Of a stretch of DNA of 57,138 bases, positions 41,129 through 50,700 are shown one piece after another. Below the pieces are notes generated by a model. The model did not search any database. It saw only the letters and a program-made list of their open reading frames with translations, and was not told where the DNA came from. Origin of the DNA: an uncultured Eggerthellaceae bacterium. GTDB lineage: Bacteria > Actinomycetota > Coriobacteriia > Coriobacteriales > Eggerthellaceae. Location: positions 1 through 57,138 of the forward strand of contig CAJUPL010000007.1 of the NCBI GenBank assembly GCA_910588435.1, read 5' to 3'. Each line of letters opens with the position of its first letter. Within the stretch, counting starts at the first letter, position 1. Position numbers and translations under genes: made by a program.

Positions 41129-42340
41129 ATGGCCTCTTTGGATCCAACCAGCAATGAGACGCTCTCTGAGACTGAGGTGATGCATCTTGCAGACCTTGGG
41201 TCTGAGGGGCTCACGGATAAGCAGATGGCGGCAAGGCGCCGCTTGCATCAGCACACAGAGCTTTTGATAAAGCAGGAGAGGGCGCGCAGGAAGGCGGAAG
41301 GCAGGGCCGAGAAGAGCCAGGCTGAGACGCTCTCTGAGGAAGCCTCCATGCAACCTACGCTGGTGTTCGGCCCAGAGGATGCACCAGATGGCCCTCCTTG
41401 GAGATACGATCCCACACCATATCAAGCTGCGAAGCATGCTGAGAAGAAGGAGCGCCGTGCCATAGCGCGCAGCAAGCTGAAGGACAAGGCGGTGAAGACT
41501 GCGCCTGAGCGGCTGAAGAATCCCTCCAACCTGCAGGTGAGGTTCAGGACCGGTCTTGTCTACACGCTGGTCACCATCGCGTGCATCTTGGCAGGGGATA
41601 TCCCTACCATGGCCTATCTCATGGTGGTGGCTGGCATCTGCGCAGGAGAGTTCTTCTACATGCTGCGCTCAGATGCGAAGCTGCCGAACGAGGCCTTGGG
41701 GATAACGGGTGCCGTCCTGTTCGTGCCCGCGGTGTACTTCTTCGGCTTAGCTGGCGTGGTGGTGGTCACCATAGCCCTATTGCTGGCGCTTCTGGTATGG
41801 TACGTCTTCTGGCTGAAGGCACGCGTGCATGATGTGGGCGTCAGCTTCTTCGGCGCAGCATACACGGGCCTTTTGCTCTGTGGCCTCATGGTGATACGCG
41901 AAGCGGTGGGAGATCCTTGGGGCGGTATCGTGCTCCTCGTGATCTTCGTCAGCGTCTGGGCATCAGATGCATTCGCGTATCTCATCGGCAGCAGGTTCGG
42001 CAAGCACAAGATGGCACCGCGCACCAGCCCGAAGAAGAGCTGGGAGGGGTTCGCGGCCGGTCTTGCTGGCTCATGCGCCTTCTGGGCGATCTTGATCTTC
42101 GTGCCAGGGGTGCAGCTTGAGCTTTGGCAGGCGATCCTCTTCGGAGCAGTCTGCGGTCTCATGGAGGTCCTGGGCGACCTTGCAGAGAGCCGCATCAAGC
42201 GGAATTCCGGCTTCAAGGATTCTGGCACCATGATGCCGGGCCATGGCGGCCTTCTGGATAGGTGCGATTCGCTATTCCTCGCATCCATAACCTCATGCGC
42301 CCTCTTGCTCATGGGCGGTTGCATCCCTTACGTCATCTGA
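41129..42340 (+). CDS. cdsA: Phosphatidate cytidylyltransferase with long cytoplasmic N-terminus
   Basis: A 403-residue membrane enzyme that makes CDP-diacylglycerol, precursor of phospholipids. The C-terminal two thirds (about 140-403) hold roughly eight helices and the family signature KRNSGFKDSGTMMPGHGG followed by LLDRCDS, plus the FGKHKMAPRTSPKKSWEG loop. Common family members are 260-300 residues. Here about 135 extra charged residues (rich in Glu, Arg and Lys, probably helical) come first; their role is unknown. It abuts uppS and precedes dxr by 12 bases. Confidence 0.92.
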   Translation: MASLDPTSNETLSETEVMHLADLGSEGLTDKQMAARRRLHQHTELLIKQERARRKAEGRAEKSQAETLSEEASMQPTLVFGPEDAPDGPPWRYDPTPYQAAKHAEKKERRAIARSKLKDKAVKTAPERLKNPSNLQVRFRTGLVYTLVTIACILAGDIPTMAYLMVVAGICAGEFFYMLRSDAKLPNEALGITGAVLFVPAVYFFGLAGVVVVTIALLLALLVWYVFWLKARVHDVGVSFFGAAYTGLLLCGLMVIREAVGDPWGGIVLLVIFVSVWASDAFAYLIGSRFGKHKMAPRTSPKKSWEGFAAGLAGSCAFWAILIFVPGVQLELWQAILFGAVCGLMEVLGDLAESRIKRNSGFKDSGTMMPGHGGLLDRCDSLFLASITSCALLLMGGCIPYVI

Positions 42341-42352
42341 GGAGGCTTCTGC

Positions 42353-43438
42353 ATGCGAAATATCGTCATCTTGGGCTCCACCGGATCCATAGGACGGCAG
42401 ACCCTTGATGTGTGCCGTTTGCATCCAGACGAGCTGAACGTAGTGGGCCTCTCGTGCCATTCGAATGTGGCGCTCATGGATGAGCAGGCGGATGGATTCG
42501 GCGTTTCGAAGAAGGCTGTGGGTGCCGATGAGGCGCTTGCGCTGATAGATGATGATGTTGATGTAGTGGTGAACGCCCTCGTTGGGGCTGCGGGGCTGCG
42601 GGCTAGCCTCACTGCTCTGGATGCGGGCAAGGTGCTGGCGCTGGCGAACAAGGAGTCCCTTGTAGTGGGCGGTGACCTCATCATGCCGAAGGCTACAGAG
42701 CCGGGGCGCTTGATGCCGATAGACTCAGAGCATGGCGCCATCTATCAATGCTTGGTGGGAGAGGATGCCAAGGAGGTCAAGAAGCTCTGGGTCACGGCTT
42801 CTGGGGGTCCCTTCAGGGGCAAGACCAAAGAGGAGCTTGCGAACGTGAAGGCCTCTGATGCCCTGGCGCATCCAACATGGAACATGGGTCGCAAGATAAC
42901 CATCGACTCTTCAACGCTCATGAACAAGGGACTTGAGGTGATAGAGGCTCATCATCTCTTCAACATGCCCTATGAGGACATAGAGGTGCTCGTCCAACCT
43001 CAAAGCGCCATACACTCCATGGTGGAGTTCGTGGATGGCTCTGTGAAGGCTCACTTGGGTGCTACGGATATGCGCATCCCCATCCAGTATGCGCTCTCTT
43101 GGCCAGAGAGATGGCCTTCTCCTGCAGCTGAGGTTGACTTCAGAGAGCTTGGATCGCTGGATCTTGGCAGCCCTGATGCCTCCACGTTCAGATGCCTTGA
43201 CCTTGCATATGAGGCTGGGCGACAAGGGGGCACGCTGCCGTGTGCCATGAATGCAGCCAATGAGGTGGCAGTTGCAGCATTCCTTGAGGATGAGTGCGGG
43301 TTCCTTGATATAGCTGACTGCGTTGAGCATGTGATGGACGCTCATGATGTCCAGCCGGTTGAGTCATTGGAGCAACTGGAGGAAGTGGATCGGCGTTCTA
43401 GGGAAGCTGCTGGAAGGTTCTTGTCCAGCAAGCGCTGA
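42353..43438 (+). CDS. dxr: 1-deoxy-D-xylulose 5-phosphate reductoisomerase
   Basis: A 361-residue enzyme of the MEP isoprenoid pathway, converting deoxyxylulose phosphate to methylerythritol phosphate with NADPH. NADPH-binding start IVILGSTGSIGRQTLDVCR, then ALANKESLVVGGDL, PIDSEHGAIYQCL, the flexible-loop region TASGGPFRG with ALAHPTWNMGRKITIDSSTLMNK (split here only for length), and HSMVEFVDGSVKAHL. AGGAGG precedes ATG 42353. In many bacteria rseP and ispG come next; here the minus-strand surface-protein operon intervenes. Confidence 0.94.
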   Translation: MRNIVILGSTGSIGRQTLDVCRLHPDELNVVGLSCHSNVALMDEQADGFGVSKKAVGADEALALIDDDVDVVVNALVGAAGLRASLTALDAGKVLALANKESLVVGGDLIMPKATEPGRLMPIDSEHGAIYQCLVGEDAKEVKKLWVTASGGPFRGKTKEELANVKASDALAHPTWNMGRKITIDSSTLMNKGLEVIEAHHLFNMPYEDIEVLVQPQSAIHSMVEFVDGSVKAHLGATDMRIPIQYALSWPERWPSPAAEVDFRELGSLDLGSPDASTFRCLDLAYEAGRQGGTLPCAMNAANEVAVAAFLEDECGFLDIADCVEHVMDAHDVQPVESLEQLEEVDRRSREAAGRFLSSKR

Positions 43439-43464
43439 TCCACTTCCATTGCGTTGCATTCAGG

Positions 43465-46400
43465 TCAGGTGACTTCGTCTTCAGTGTCCATCTCAGCATC
43501 TGGCTCAAGCACATCAGAGCCTTCCAGCTCTTGATCCATCTCATCTGGAGCTTCTGCATCGTCTGATGCATCTGTCACGCATGGGCTCTCATCAGGTTCG
43601 ATGGGCTCTTCTTCTTCGAGAGCCTCATCATCTAGAGCTGGCTCCATCTCTGGCAAGGACTCCTCTTCGTCTACCTGGAGCGCATCGAAGGGTGACAGCA
43701 CGCCATCAGCACCTGTTCTGAACTGCTCATGGTCCACTACCTTTGAGACATCCCAGCTCCTGCAATCAAGAGAGAGCTTCGAGCATCCTTGGAACGTTGC
43801 CTGCATGTTCGAAGCGCTAGATGTGGCCCAGCTCTCTGCTCCAAGGATGGATGCTAGAGAAGAGCATCCATAGAAGCTGCGCTGCAGGGAATAGCATGCA
43901 GATGCGTCCCACCCTGTTGCGTCTATCTCGGTCAGAGAATGGCATCCATCGAATGTCATGAACAACGCATCCGGCCTGATGGCGGATACGAAGTCATTGG
44001 GCAAGAACAGGGCGGCAAGCGCTGAGCACTCGCGGAACATCGATGCTGATGATGTCACGCATCTCATGTCCCATCCAGAGATATCCAATCCTGGAAGGGA
44101 GGCACAGCCCTGGAACATGCTATAGGTGGATCTGACATTCGAGAGATCCATGCGGGATACGGAGCTAGCATCCGTCAAGGATGCGCAGCAATAGAGCATC
44201 ATCGTCGCATCTGTCAGACAGGATGTGAAGCCAGACCCAATGGATGCAGGAAGGCGCATCAAAGAGGAGCAGTTGGCGAACGCGCCCTCTGCGCTCTTCA
44301 CCCGAGATACATCAAGTCCTAGAGCAAGGTCATCCATCTCCTTGAGCCCTGTTGCTCCTTCGAACCATCTGGGGATGGCGAATGGGGCTATGGGGTCTGC
44401 TTTCGCGCCGGTGTCTGCGCGCGCATCCAACACGCTATCCAGCTCTCCGCCCCAAGGGCATTGCATGAGGTTGTCAGATCCCAGCTCCTTGAAATCGAAG
44501 CTCACCCAGAAGCCGGGCCGATTCGCTTCCTCAAGGCCCCTCCATGACGCCTTCAGCAAGCATCCCATATAGAGAGGGGGAACCTCTACGCCGCGACCGA
44601 ATACGAGCATGTCTCCAACCGTCCCCGCATACAAGGCGGCATATGACCTATCTAGCTTCTCGTGCTGCAATACCAATGCATCGCCTTGGCATTCGTGGTT
44701 CGTGTGAACGCGCATCTCAGCGGACGCCCTATCCAAGGGCTCTCCAACGCCTGCTTCATACCAATGCCCGTCATCGAACGCGCATCCGGTATCAGTGCTG
44801 CTATTGAGTCCGCTGATGCTCTGAATGCTGGACGATATGCGCACATACCCTAGCTTCTGGCTACCCAAGGAAAGGCTGCATCCTGATGTCCAGTTGCCTA
44901 CATCAAGGCTCTTCAATGAGGCGCATCCTTCGAAGATCTGGCTGATCCCTGATGCGCTGGTGGCGATGTTCCAGTCAGGCACTGTGATGCTCTCGATGGC
45001 GCATCCTGAGAGCATCCCTGTCACATCTCTTGCCTTGGACATATCCAGCATCTCCAAGCCTTCGATGGATGTGAGCTGGTGCGCGTCTTTGAACCAATCC
45101 CTTGTGGATGTAGGTGCTATGGGGCAGAGGATCTTCGCATCTGCGATGACGCCATGAGCGCGCCATTGCTCTGCAGCGGAAGCCGCATTGACGCAGAATC
45201 CTCTCCATGCTGCCTTCAAGGGGAGCCCATCCTGAGATGGTGGCACCTCCGCACCCTTTCCCATCACGAGGAAGCTGCTCCCATTCCCTTTGTCATAGAT
45301 GGCTACATAGGGCTCTTCTGGCCCGGCGGCGGCTGCTGCCACATGGAAGCTCAAGCGCTCCATCTCGTTCGGATAGCTGTATGAGCCATTGATCCGCTCA
45401 GTTGCATCCTGTGTGCTCAGAGCATCTTGCGTAAGATCGCAGACCCAATAGGGCAGATGCCTGATGATGCCATCTGTCTGATCAGCTCTAGGTTCCGGAA
45501 TGGTACCGGCATAGAATTGCCATGTGCCTGCAGTGAAGCTCTCAGATATGGAAGTGCTGCCGCCGAACATGGATCCATCTGAGAGGTATATCGGGATGCT
45601 CGATATATCCAAGCGCACAAGCGAAGGACAGTCATAGAGCATCTCATTGACATTGACGTTGAAGCTGGAACCTTCTGCGAAGCTCATTAGATTCCCAAGG
45701 TCTATCACCTTCAAGCTTGCGCATCCCTTGAACATGCCTATCAACCATGCCCAATTGTCTGTGAGGCTATGCATGCCATCCAAACCGCGTATCTCTGTCA
45801 ATGATGAGCAGTTGGCGAACATCCATGAGAAGTTCGCGCAAGGCATCTCCTTCCAACCAGTCAGATCCAAGTGATGAAGGCTGGAGCATCCCAGGAACAT
45901 CCCATTCATGCTCGAGATCTGGGATACGTTCCAAAGGTCTAGGCCTGTGACCTCTTCCAATGAAGAGCATCCGCTGAAGGTCTCATCCGTGCTGCGAAGA
46001 GACGCTGGGATGCTCTCATTTGATGAGGGGGTGATCCCGGATGCATCAGCATGTTGCAAGCTCGATGCTCCTTTGAACCATCCTTTGACGGTCTGGCAGC
46101 GTATCGGGCTTGCCTGCGCGCTCTCATCGCTCACGACGCTGATGATGTATGGCATGTAGCCAACCCAAGGTACGGAAGCATTCAAGAATCCTTCCGTACC
46201 GTCCTCCATGCCTCGCCATGATGCGATGCATGCATCACCCTCATGGCTCATCGGAACCTCATCGGATCTGCCGAACACGAGCTTCAGATCAAGGCTGTCA
46301 GGTGGGCCATATAGAGCAGCGTAGGGCTTTTGAGAGGCAACCTCTATGGTGAAGCTGCTAGATGCTTCCGCCTCATCTACCATCCAAGCGAAAGCCTGAC

Positions 46401-46506
46401 CGCATGCAAGCGCAGCTAAGGATGACGTGAGCAGAAGCACGCTCACGAACCTGCCTAGAGCACATCGGCTCTTCTTGAGATTCGGCTCCGTCTGCATCGC
46501 TTGCAT
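43465..46506 (-). CDS. Large secreted BspA/DUF285-type leucine-rich repeat protein
   Basis: A 1013-residue secreted protein with a signal peptide (about 1-40, ending GQAFAW). Most of it consists of BspA-like repeats of the DUF285 type: MFxGCSSLxxLDLxGW-like units such as GMFLGCSSLHHLDLTGW. It has a three-fold architecture: a YAALY...VFGR...EVP...ASWRG block recurs at about 61-99, 400-437 and 622-658, each followed by a repeat stretch. The final roughly 85 residues are very acidic (Glu/Asp/Pro). There is no sortase signal or C-terminal membrane anchor, so attachment would be indirect. ATG 46506 has GGGAGG upstream. It is last in the surface operon; a role in adhesion is plausible. Confidence 0.8.
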   Translation of the reverse strand: MQAMQTEPNLKKSRCALGRFVSVLLLTSSLAALACGQAFAWMVDEAEASSSFTIEVASQKPYAALYGPPDSLDLKLVFGRSDEVPMSHEGDACIASWRGMEDGTEGFLNASVPWVGYMPYIISVVSDESAQASPIRCQTVKGWFKGASSLQHADASGITPSSNESIPASLRSTDETFSGCSSLEEVTGLDLWNVSQISSMNGMFLGCSSLHHLDLTGWKEMPCANFSWMFANCSSLTEIRGLDGMHSLTDNWAWLIGMFKGCASLKVIDLGNLMSFAEGSSFNVNVNEMLYDCPSLVRLDISSIPIYLSDGSMFGGSTSISESFTAGTWQFYAGTIPEPRADQTDGIIRHLPYWVCDLTQDALSTQDATERINGSYSYPNEMERLSFHVAAAAAGPEEPYVAIYDKGNGSSFLVMGKGAEVPPSQDGLPLKAAWRGFCVNAASAAEQWRAHGVIADAKILCPIAPTSTRDWFKDAHQLTSIEGLEMLDMSKARDVTGMLSGCAIESITVPDWNIATSASGISQIFEGCASLKSLDVGNWTSGCSLSLGSQKLGYVRISSSIQSISGLNSSTDTGCAFDDGHWYEAGVGEPLDRASAEMRVHTNHECQGDALVLQHEKLDRSYAALYAGTVGDMLVFGRGVEVPPLYMGCLLKASWRGLEEANRPGFWVSFDFKELGSDNLMQCPWGGELDSVLDARADTGAKADPIAPFAIPRWFEGATGLKEMDDLALGLDVSRVKSAEGAFANCSSLMRLPASIGSGFTSCLTDATMMLYCCASLTDASSVSRMDLSNVRSTYSMFQGCASLPGLDISGWDMRCVTSSASMFRECSALAALFLPNDFVSAIRPDALFMTFDGCHSLTEIDATGWDASACYSLQRSFYGCSSLASILGAESWATSSASNMQATFQGCSKLSLDCRSWDVSKVVDHEQFRTGADGVLSPFDALQVDEEESLPEMEPALDDEALEEEEPIEPDESPCVTDASDDAEAPDEMDQELEGSDVLEPDAEMDTEDEVT

Positions 46507-46523
46507 GTAGCATCAACCTCCCT

Positions 46524-47165
46524 CTATGCCCCGACGGTCACCTTTGCCTGCGCTTGCAGGTCATAGGCGCTATTCGCATCGAGGGAGTTCGCGAATCCCT
46601 CTGCCTGTATCGCGTAAGCGGTGATGTCTATGGATGTGTCTGTGATCCCCACGTCTTGGGTGAGGTTCGCAAGCGTCACGCTATCGAAGATGCTGCTGGT
46701 CTTCCCGCTCGGTGCGATGGGAGATGAGTAGACATACCTGTACGTCTTGAACCCGCCTTCCACCTTTGGCGTTCCCTTGAGCGTCCAGCCATCATTCACG
46801 GCGTAGGTGAAGAGCTCCTGATCCTTCACGCTTGACACGGTGCCATCTGAGAGCACGTCTCCTGTGAAGAGGGGGATCTTCACGTCAGCTGCTATGTAGG
46901 CATCCATGCTACCCGTATTGGTGATGATCGGGTCCTTCGCCACGGTCTGCGCGGGCTTCACGGCCTTCGCCTCATCAGCTGCGAAGCTTGGCTCAGTGAG
47001 CTCGATCTTGAGGTCAGTGCTGAGCCTGAACGGGTTGTTGGTGCTGACCGATCCGGTGAGATAAGCCGCTGCTGTTCCAACTCCCAATGCGCAAGCCAGC
47101 GCTCCGCATACCGCCGCTGTGCCCGCTCGCTTCATGCCCTTTTTGGATCCTTTGACATTCTCCAA
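46524..47165 (-). CDS. TasA/camelysin-like secreted protein (SipW-type substrate)
   Basis: A 213-residue protein with a basic N-terminus (KGSKKGMKRAG), a hydrophobic segment and the sequence TAAAYLTGSVSTNNPF just after it, which is the hallmark of proteins cleaved by SipW-type signal peptidase. The mature part is beta-rich (TNTGSMDAYIAADVKIPLF), as in fibre-forming TasA and camelysin proteins. TTG 47165 is preferred because AAGGAG stands about ten bases upstream; ATG 47135 is an alternative. It overlaps the end of the peptidase gene, indicating coupling. It may form surface fibres or act as a matrix protein (inference). Confidence 0.75.
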   Translation of the reverse strand: MENVKGSKKGMKRAGTAAVCGALACALGVGTAAAYLTGSVSTNNPFRLSTDLKIELTEPSFAADEAKAVKPAQTVAKDPIITNTGSMDAYIAADVKIPLFTGDVLSDGTVSSVKDQELFTYAVNDGWTLKGTPKVEGGFKTYRYVYSSPIAPSGKTSSIFDSVTLANLTQDVGITDTSIDITAYAIQAEGFANSLDANSAYDLQAQAKVTVGA

Positions 47166-47710
47166 TCGTATCCTTCTCCTTCTCTTTCGGTCTTGTCCTT
47201 GCAGGTCATTGATGAGACGCATGACAATGCTGCGAATGCCAGCGCGATGACCGCTGATGCGGAGATCAAGGCAAGCTTGTTCTGGCATGCCCAGACGAGC
47301 AGGTACCCAACCTTCGGGATGGAAGCGTCCACTCGCCCGAGCACCCTCGCGAATGGCACAGGATCCAAGTCCTCTACCTCATTCGCATCTCCCTTCGTGA
47401 TGACAGCTCCTCCTTCCATGTCCATGCGGTGCGCCCTGTGGACGCAGACCTCGCCATCTGTCCCATCTATGCTAAAGGCGATGGCATCCCCTTCTTGGAT
47501 GTCCAGGCCTGTAACACCTGTGTTCGCGAAGGCCAGTGAGCCTTGCTGTATGCTCGGCTCCATCGATCTTGAGGTGACCACGTAGGGTGAGATCCCCACG
47601 AGGCTTGGTGCGAATGTGAGAGATGCAAGCGCGAAGCTGGAGATGACCAGCAAGATCAATGCACCTCCCAGGACCTTCTGCGCGATCTTTGCTGCTCTTG
47701 CTACTTGCAT
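47132..47710 (-). CDS. SipW-type signal peptidase I
   Basis: A 192-residue membrane peptidase. An N-terminal helix (about 10-30) is followed by VVTSRSMEPSIQQGS with the catalytic Ser. The second catalytic residue lies in VCVHRAH, a His in place of the Lys of ordinary type I peptidases, as in SipW and the endoplasmic-reticulum form, and ITKGDANEVEDLDPV is the conserved box. A C-terminal helix (about 145-165) closes it. ATG 47710 has AGGAGGTG just upstream and overlaps the stop of the preceding surface-protein gene. It probably cleaves the TasA-like protein encoded immediately downstream. Confidence 0.85.
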   Translation of the reverse strand: MQVARAAKIAQKVLGGALILLVISSFALASLTFAPSLVGISPYVVTSRSMEPSIQQGSLAFANTGVTGLDIQEGDAIAFSIDGTDGEVCVHRAHRMDMEGGAVITKGDANEVEDLDPVPFARVLGRVDASIPKVGYLLVWACQNKLALISASAVIALAFAALSCVSSMTCKDKTEREGEGYDWRMSKDPKRA

Positions 47711-50700
47711 GCCGCACCTCCTGTTCCATCGCCTTGATCCGAGGCGCATCTTCTCTGCGCGCTCCTTCGCCTCGTGATGAGGGTGGTGATGAGCGCAAGA
47801 GCGCACACTGCAAGGGTCAATGCAGCTGCAAGCGGAGCCTCATCCCCCGTCTGGGGAAGAGCTGTCAAGCCCTTAGGGTTCTGCTGCGCTGGCTCCTTAG
47901 GTTCAGAGATGCTCACGGTCTGGCTCTCAGACGCTGCATCTTCATGCGTGGCGATGACCTTGCCGTTGCTCACCAAGCGCTCGAACACGACGATGTCCTG
48001 CCCAGCCAGCTGGCTTGCATCCACATCGAAGCTCACGAATGCGCTTCCTGAGGTCGTGGAGGGCGAGAACGTCTCAGAGGAGGTGACCTTGTTGCCCTTC
48101 GCATCGAGCAGAGGCTCTGCCTGCACGCTTCCGTCTTCCTGATGCACCCTGCGCATCAGCGTTCCGAAGATGGTGTATGTCTCGTTCGGCGTGAGGAATC
48201 CGTATGCAACCTCATCCACCAGCTCCATGTTGGGGGCAGGGGATGCCTTTTGGTCTCCGCTGTCCGCAACGTAGGCATTCGTTGCCAGCTCAGGCGTCCT
48301 CACCCTGACCGTCTGCGCGTCATTCTCGGGGTCTTCGTGGACGACGATCTCCTTACCATCGCGCACGAGCGTCTCGAACACCACCAGCTCCGAGCCGTCC
48401 TCTACGTGCTCAGATGAGACACTGAACGAGACGGTGGTCTTGCCCGTTGGGGTGTCAGGCGTGAAAGTGGTGGTTGACGTGCAGGGCTGTCCATCCTCGT
48501 CCAGGACGGCTTCTGCCCTGACGCCCTCATCTGCGCTCACCTTGCGCATGAGCGTGCCTATCAGCGTGTACTCAGCTCCAGGTTCTAGGCCTGTGTAGTT
48601 GACGGCGTCATCGAGCACGATGAGCTCATCCGAAATGATGTCCTTGCTGTCCGCTTCGCTTGTTGCATACGTGCTCACCTTTGGCTGTGCTACATCTATG
48701 CTCTGCCCGTAGTCATCCAGCTCCTCGTGGATCGCTAGGACCTTGCCGGTCTCGGCGTCCACCAGCTGCTCGAAGCAGACCAATCGCTTGCCCGCTAGGT
48801 TCGTTGCATCCGCTTCGAAGAGCATCTCGCAATTGCCTGATGACGCAGCAGCAGTGAAGGCCAGATGCGCCTCAGATGCGATCCCGTCTGGTTGCAGGAC
48901 CTGTTCGCCAGTCTCTGCGTCCATCAGCTGCCCGAAGACCTCATAGGATCGTCCTGGCTCCAAGTTGCAGTAGTCGACCCTGTCAGATATGCGCACTGAA
49001 TCCGTGGCATGAGCAAGCTTGGATGAGTCATCGGCATTCTTGGCGAAGGTGGTGATGGCTGGAGGTGGTATGAGCCTGTTCTCTATATCCCCAAGCGGCA
49101 CCTTCACGCCATCTGAGGTGATGCGGATCCCCTCTATCTGGATCATCTCGAACTTGGCGTTGTTCTCAGCTCTGAGCTCTGTCAGGTCATATGAGTCATA
49201 GGGGAGCGCGCCTAGTGCGTCCTGCGCATCCGTCATGGTGCCGTCAGGTGCCAGACCGAACCATGTTCCGCACTCAGGATCTAGCTTCGTTGGATCTATA
49301 AGAGCATCTTGCTGCTCAGAGCCGTCTGCATCCTCTGCTTCACTGTGAGAAGCATCTAATGCCCAGTCGTTCCCATTGGTGAGGTATGTGTGGGGATGCC
49401 ATGATGCGGAGGTGTCCACTATCCCGTTCGCATCGGTGACCACTACGTGCGTCTCGCCTGTGGTCTTTGATCTCAAGCTGAAGGGGATGTTCGCAAGGCG
49501 GCTCTGGTCGGCTTGGAGGATCTTCCTGAAGTCAAGGTCTCCGCGCTTCACCTGGTTCTTGGCTGCATCATCGCCTGAGAGCGTGACCATCTGCTCGTCT
49601 TCGGTGATGCTGAACGTGCGCACCTCGTCATCTACCAGATAGCCTGTGCCAGCTGCAACCTCCTTGATGGAGTAGGTTCCGAACGGCAGCGCTGAGGCCT
49701 CCGTTGACGCGTATCCGCCAGATGAGACGATCTTCGCAACCACCTCTCCTGGTGCGTGCATCACTCCATCAACGCATACCGAATGATCGCTCTCATTGCG
49801 CACTTCGAACTGCGCGCCATCTAGGGATGCGCCTCCAAGAGGCTCCTCAAGCAAGCTCTCCGCATCCAGCTTCTGTATGGACACGCCACCGCGCTTCACG
49901 TCTTCGGGAACTGTTTGGGTCTGCGTGAACGCGATGCTCTCCGCCGTGCCCTGGGAGGTTAGCCGTATCAGCCTCTCAGTGCTGTCTATCCTGTATCCAT
50001 CTGGTGCGGACACCTCACGCACTGATATGGTCCCTAGAGGCAAGCATGGCCTGCCCTGGGAGTCTGTGAAGAAGGCATCTCCGCTCACCTTATGAGCCTC
50101 ATCGAAGAGCACCTTTCCCTCAGCATCCGTGCGCATCTGCCATGTCCTTGATGGCTGCAAGCCTTGGAGCTCGGATGTGCTTGCGTGGTCACCCTTGTAA
50201 TGGCGCACCTCGAACACGGCTCCTTCTAGGGAGGCGTCACCTTGTGGGGTGCTGTTCGCGTTCACGGAATCATGCTTTTGCAGCAATAGCTCCAGCGGAT
50301 AGCTCTGAGGGGTGTCAGCTACGCTCAAGGAAGACGTGTTGCCAGACGTTACGGCAACGGCTCGCACCGTTGGGTCATATGCGAAGCCTTTTCCCTGCAC
50401 AGATGCAGCATTCTCCCTGACGTAGTAGGTGCCGTCCTGAAGGCGGCAAGACTTGCCACGCCCGTCAGATCCAAGCGTCACGGTGGTCACATATGATGTG
50501 CAGCTTGCATCTGAGTAGATGTCATAGCGGATGCCCTCCATCTGATAGCTTGGGTTCTCAGATGTCATCTCTATGGCGCCTGATGACTTGATTAGCTCTA
50601 TGTCTCCTCTTGCCTCTATCTGGAACTTATAGATGCCAACGCCTGGCTGGTTGGCGAATGACGGCCCCACGAAGCCGATCACCACATACGGTCTATCCGC

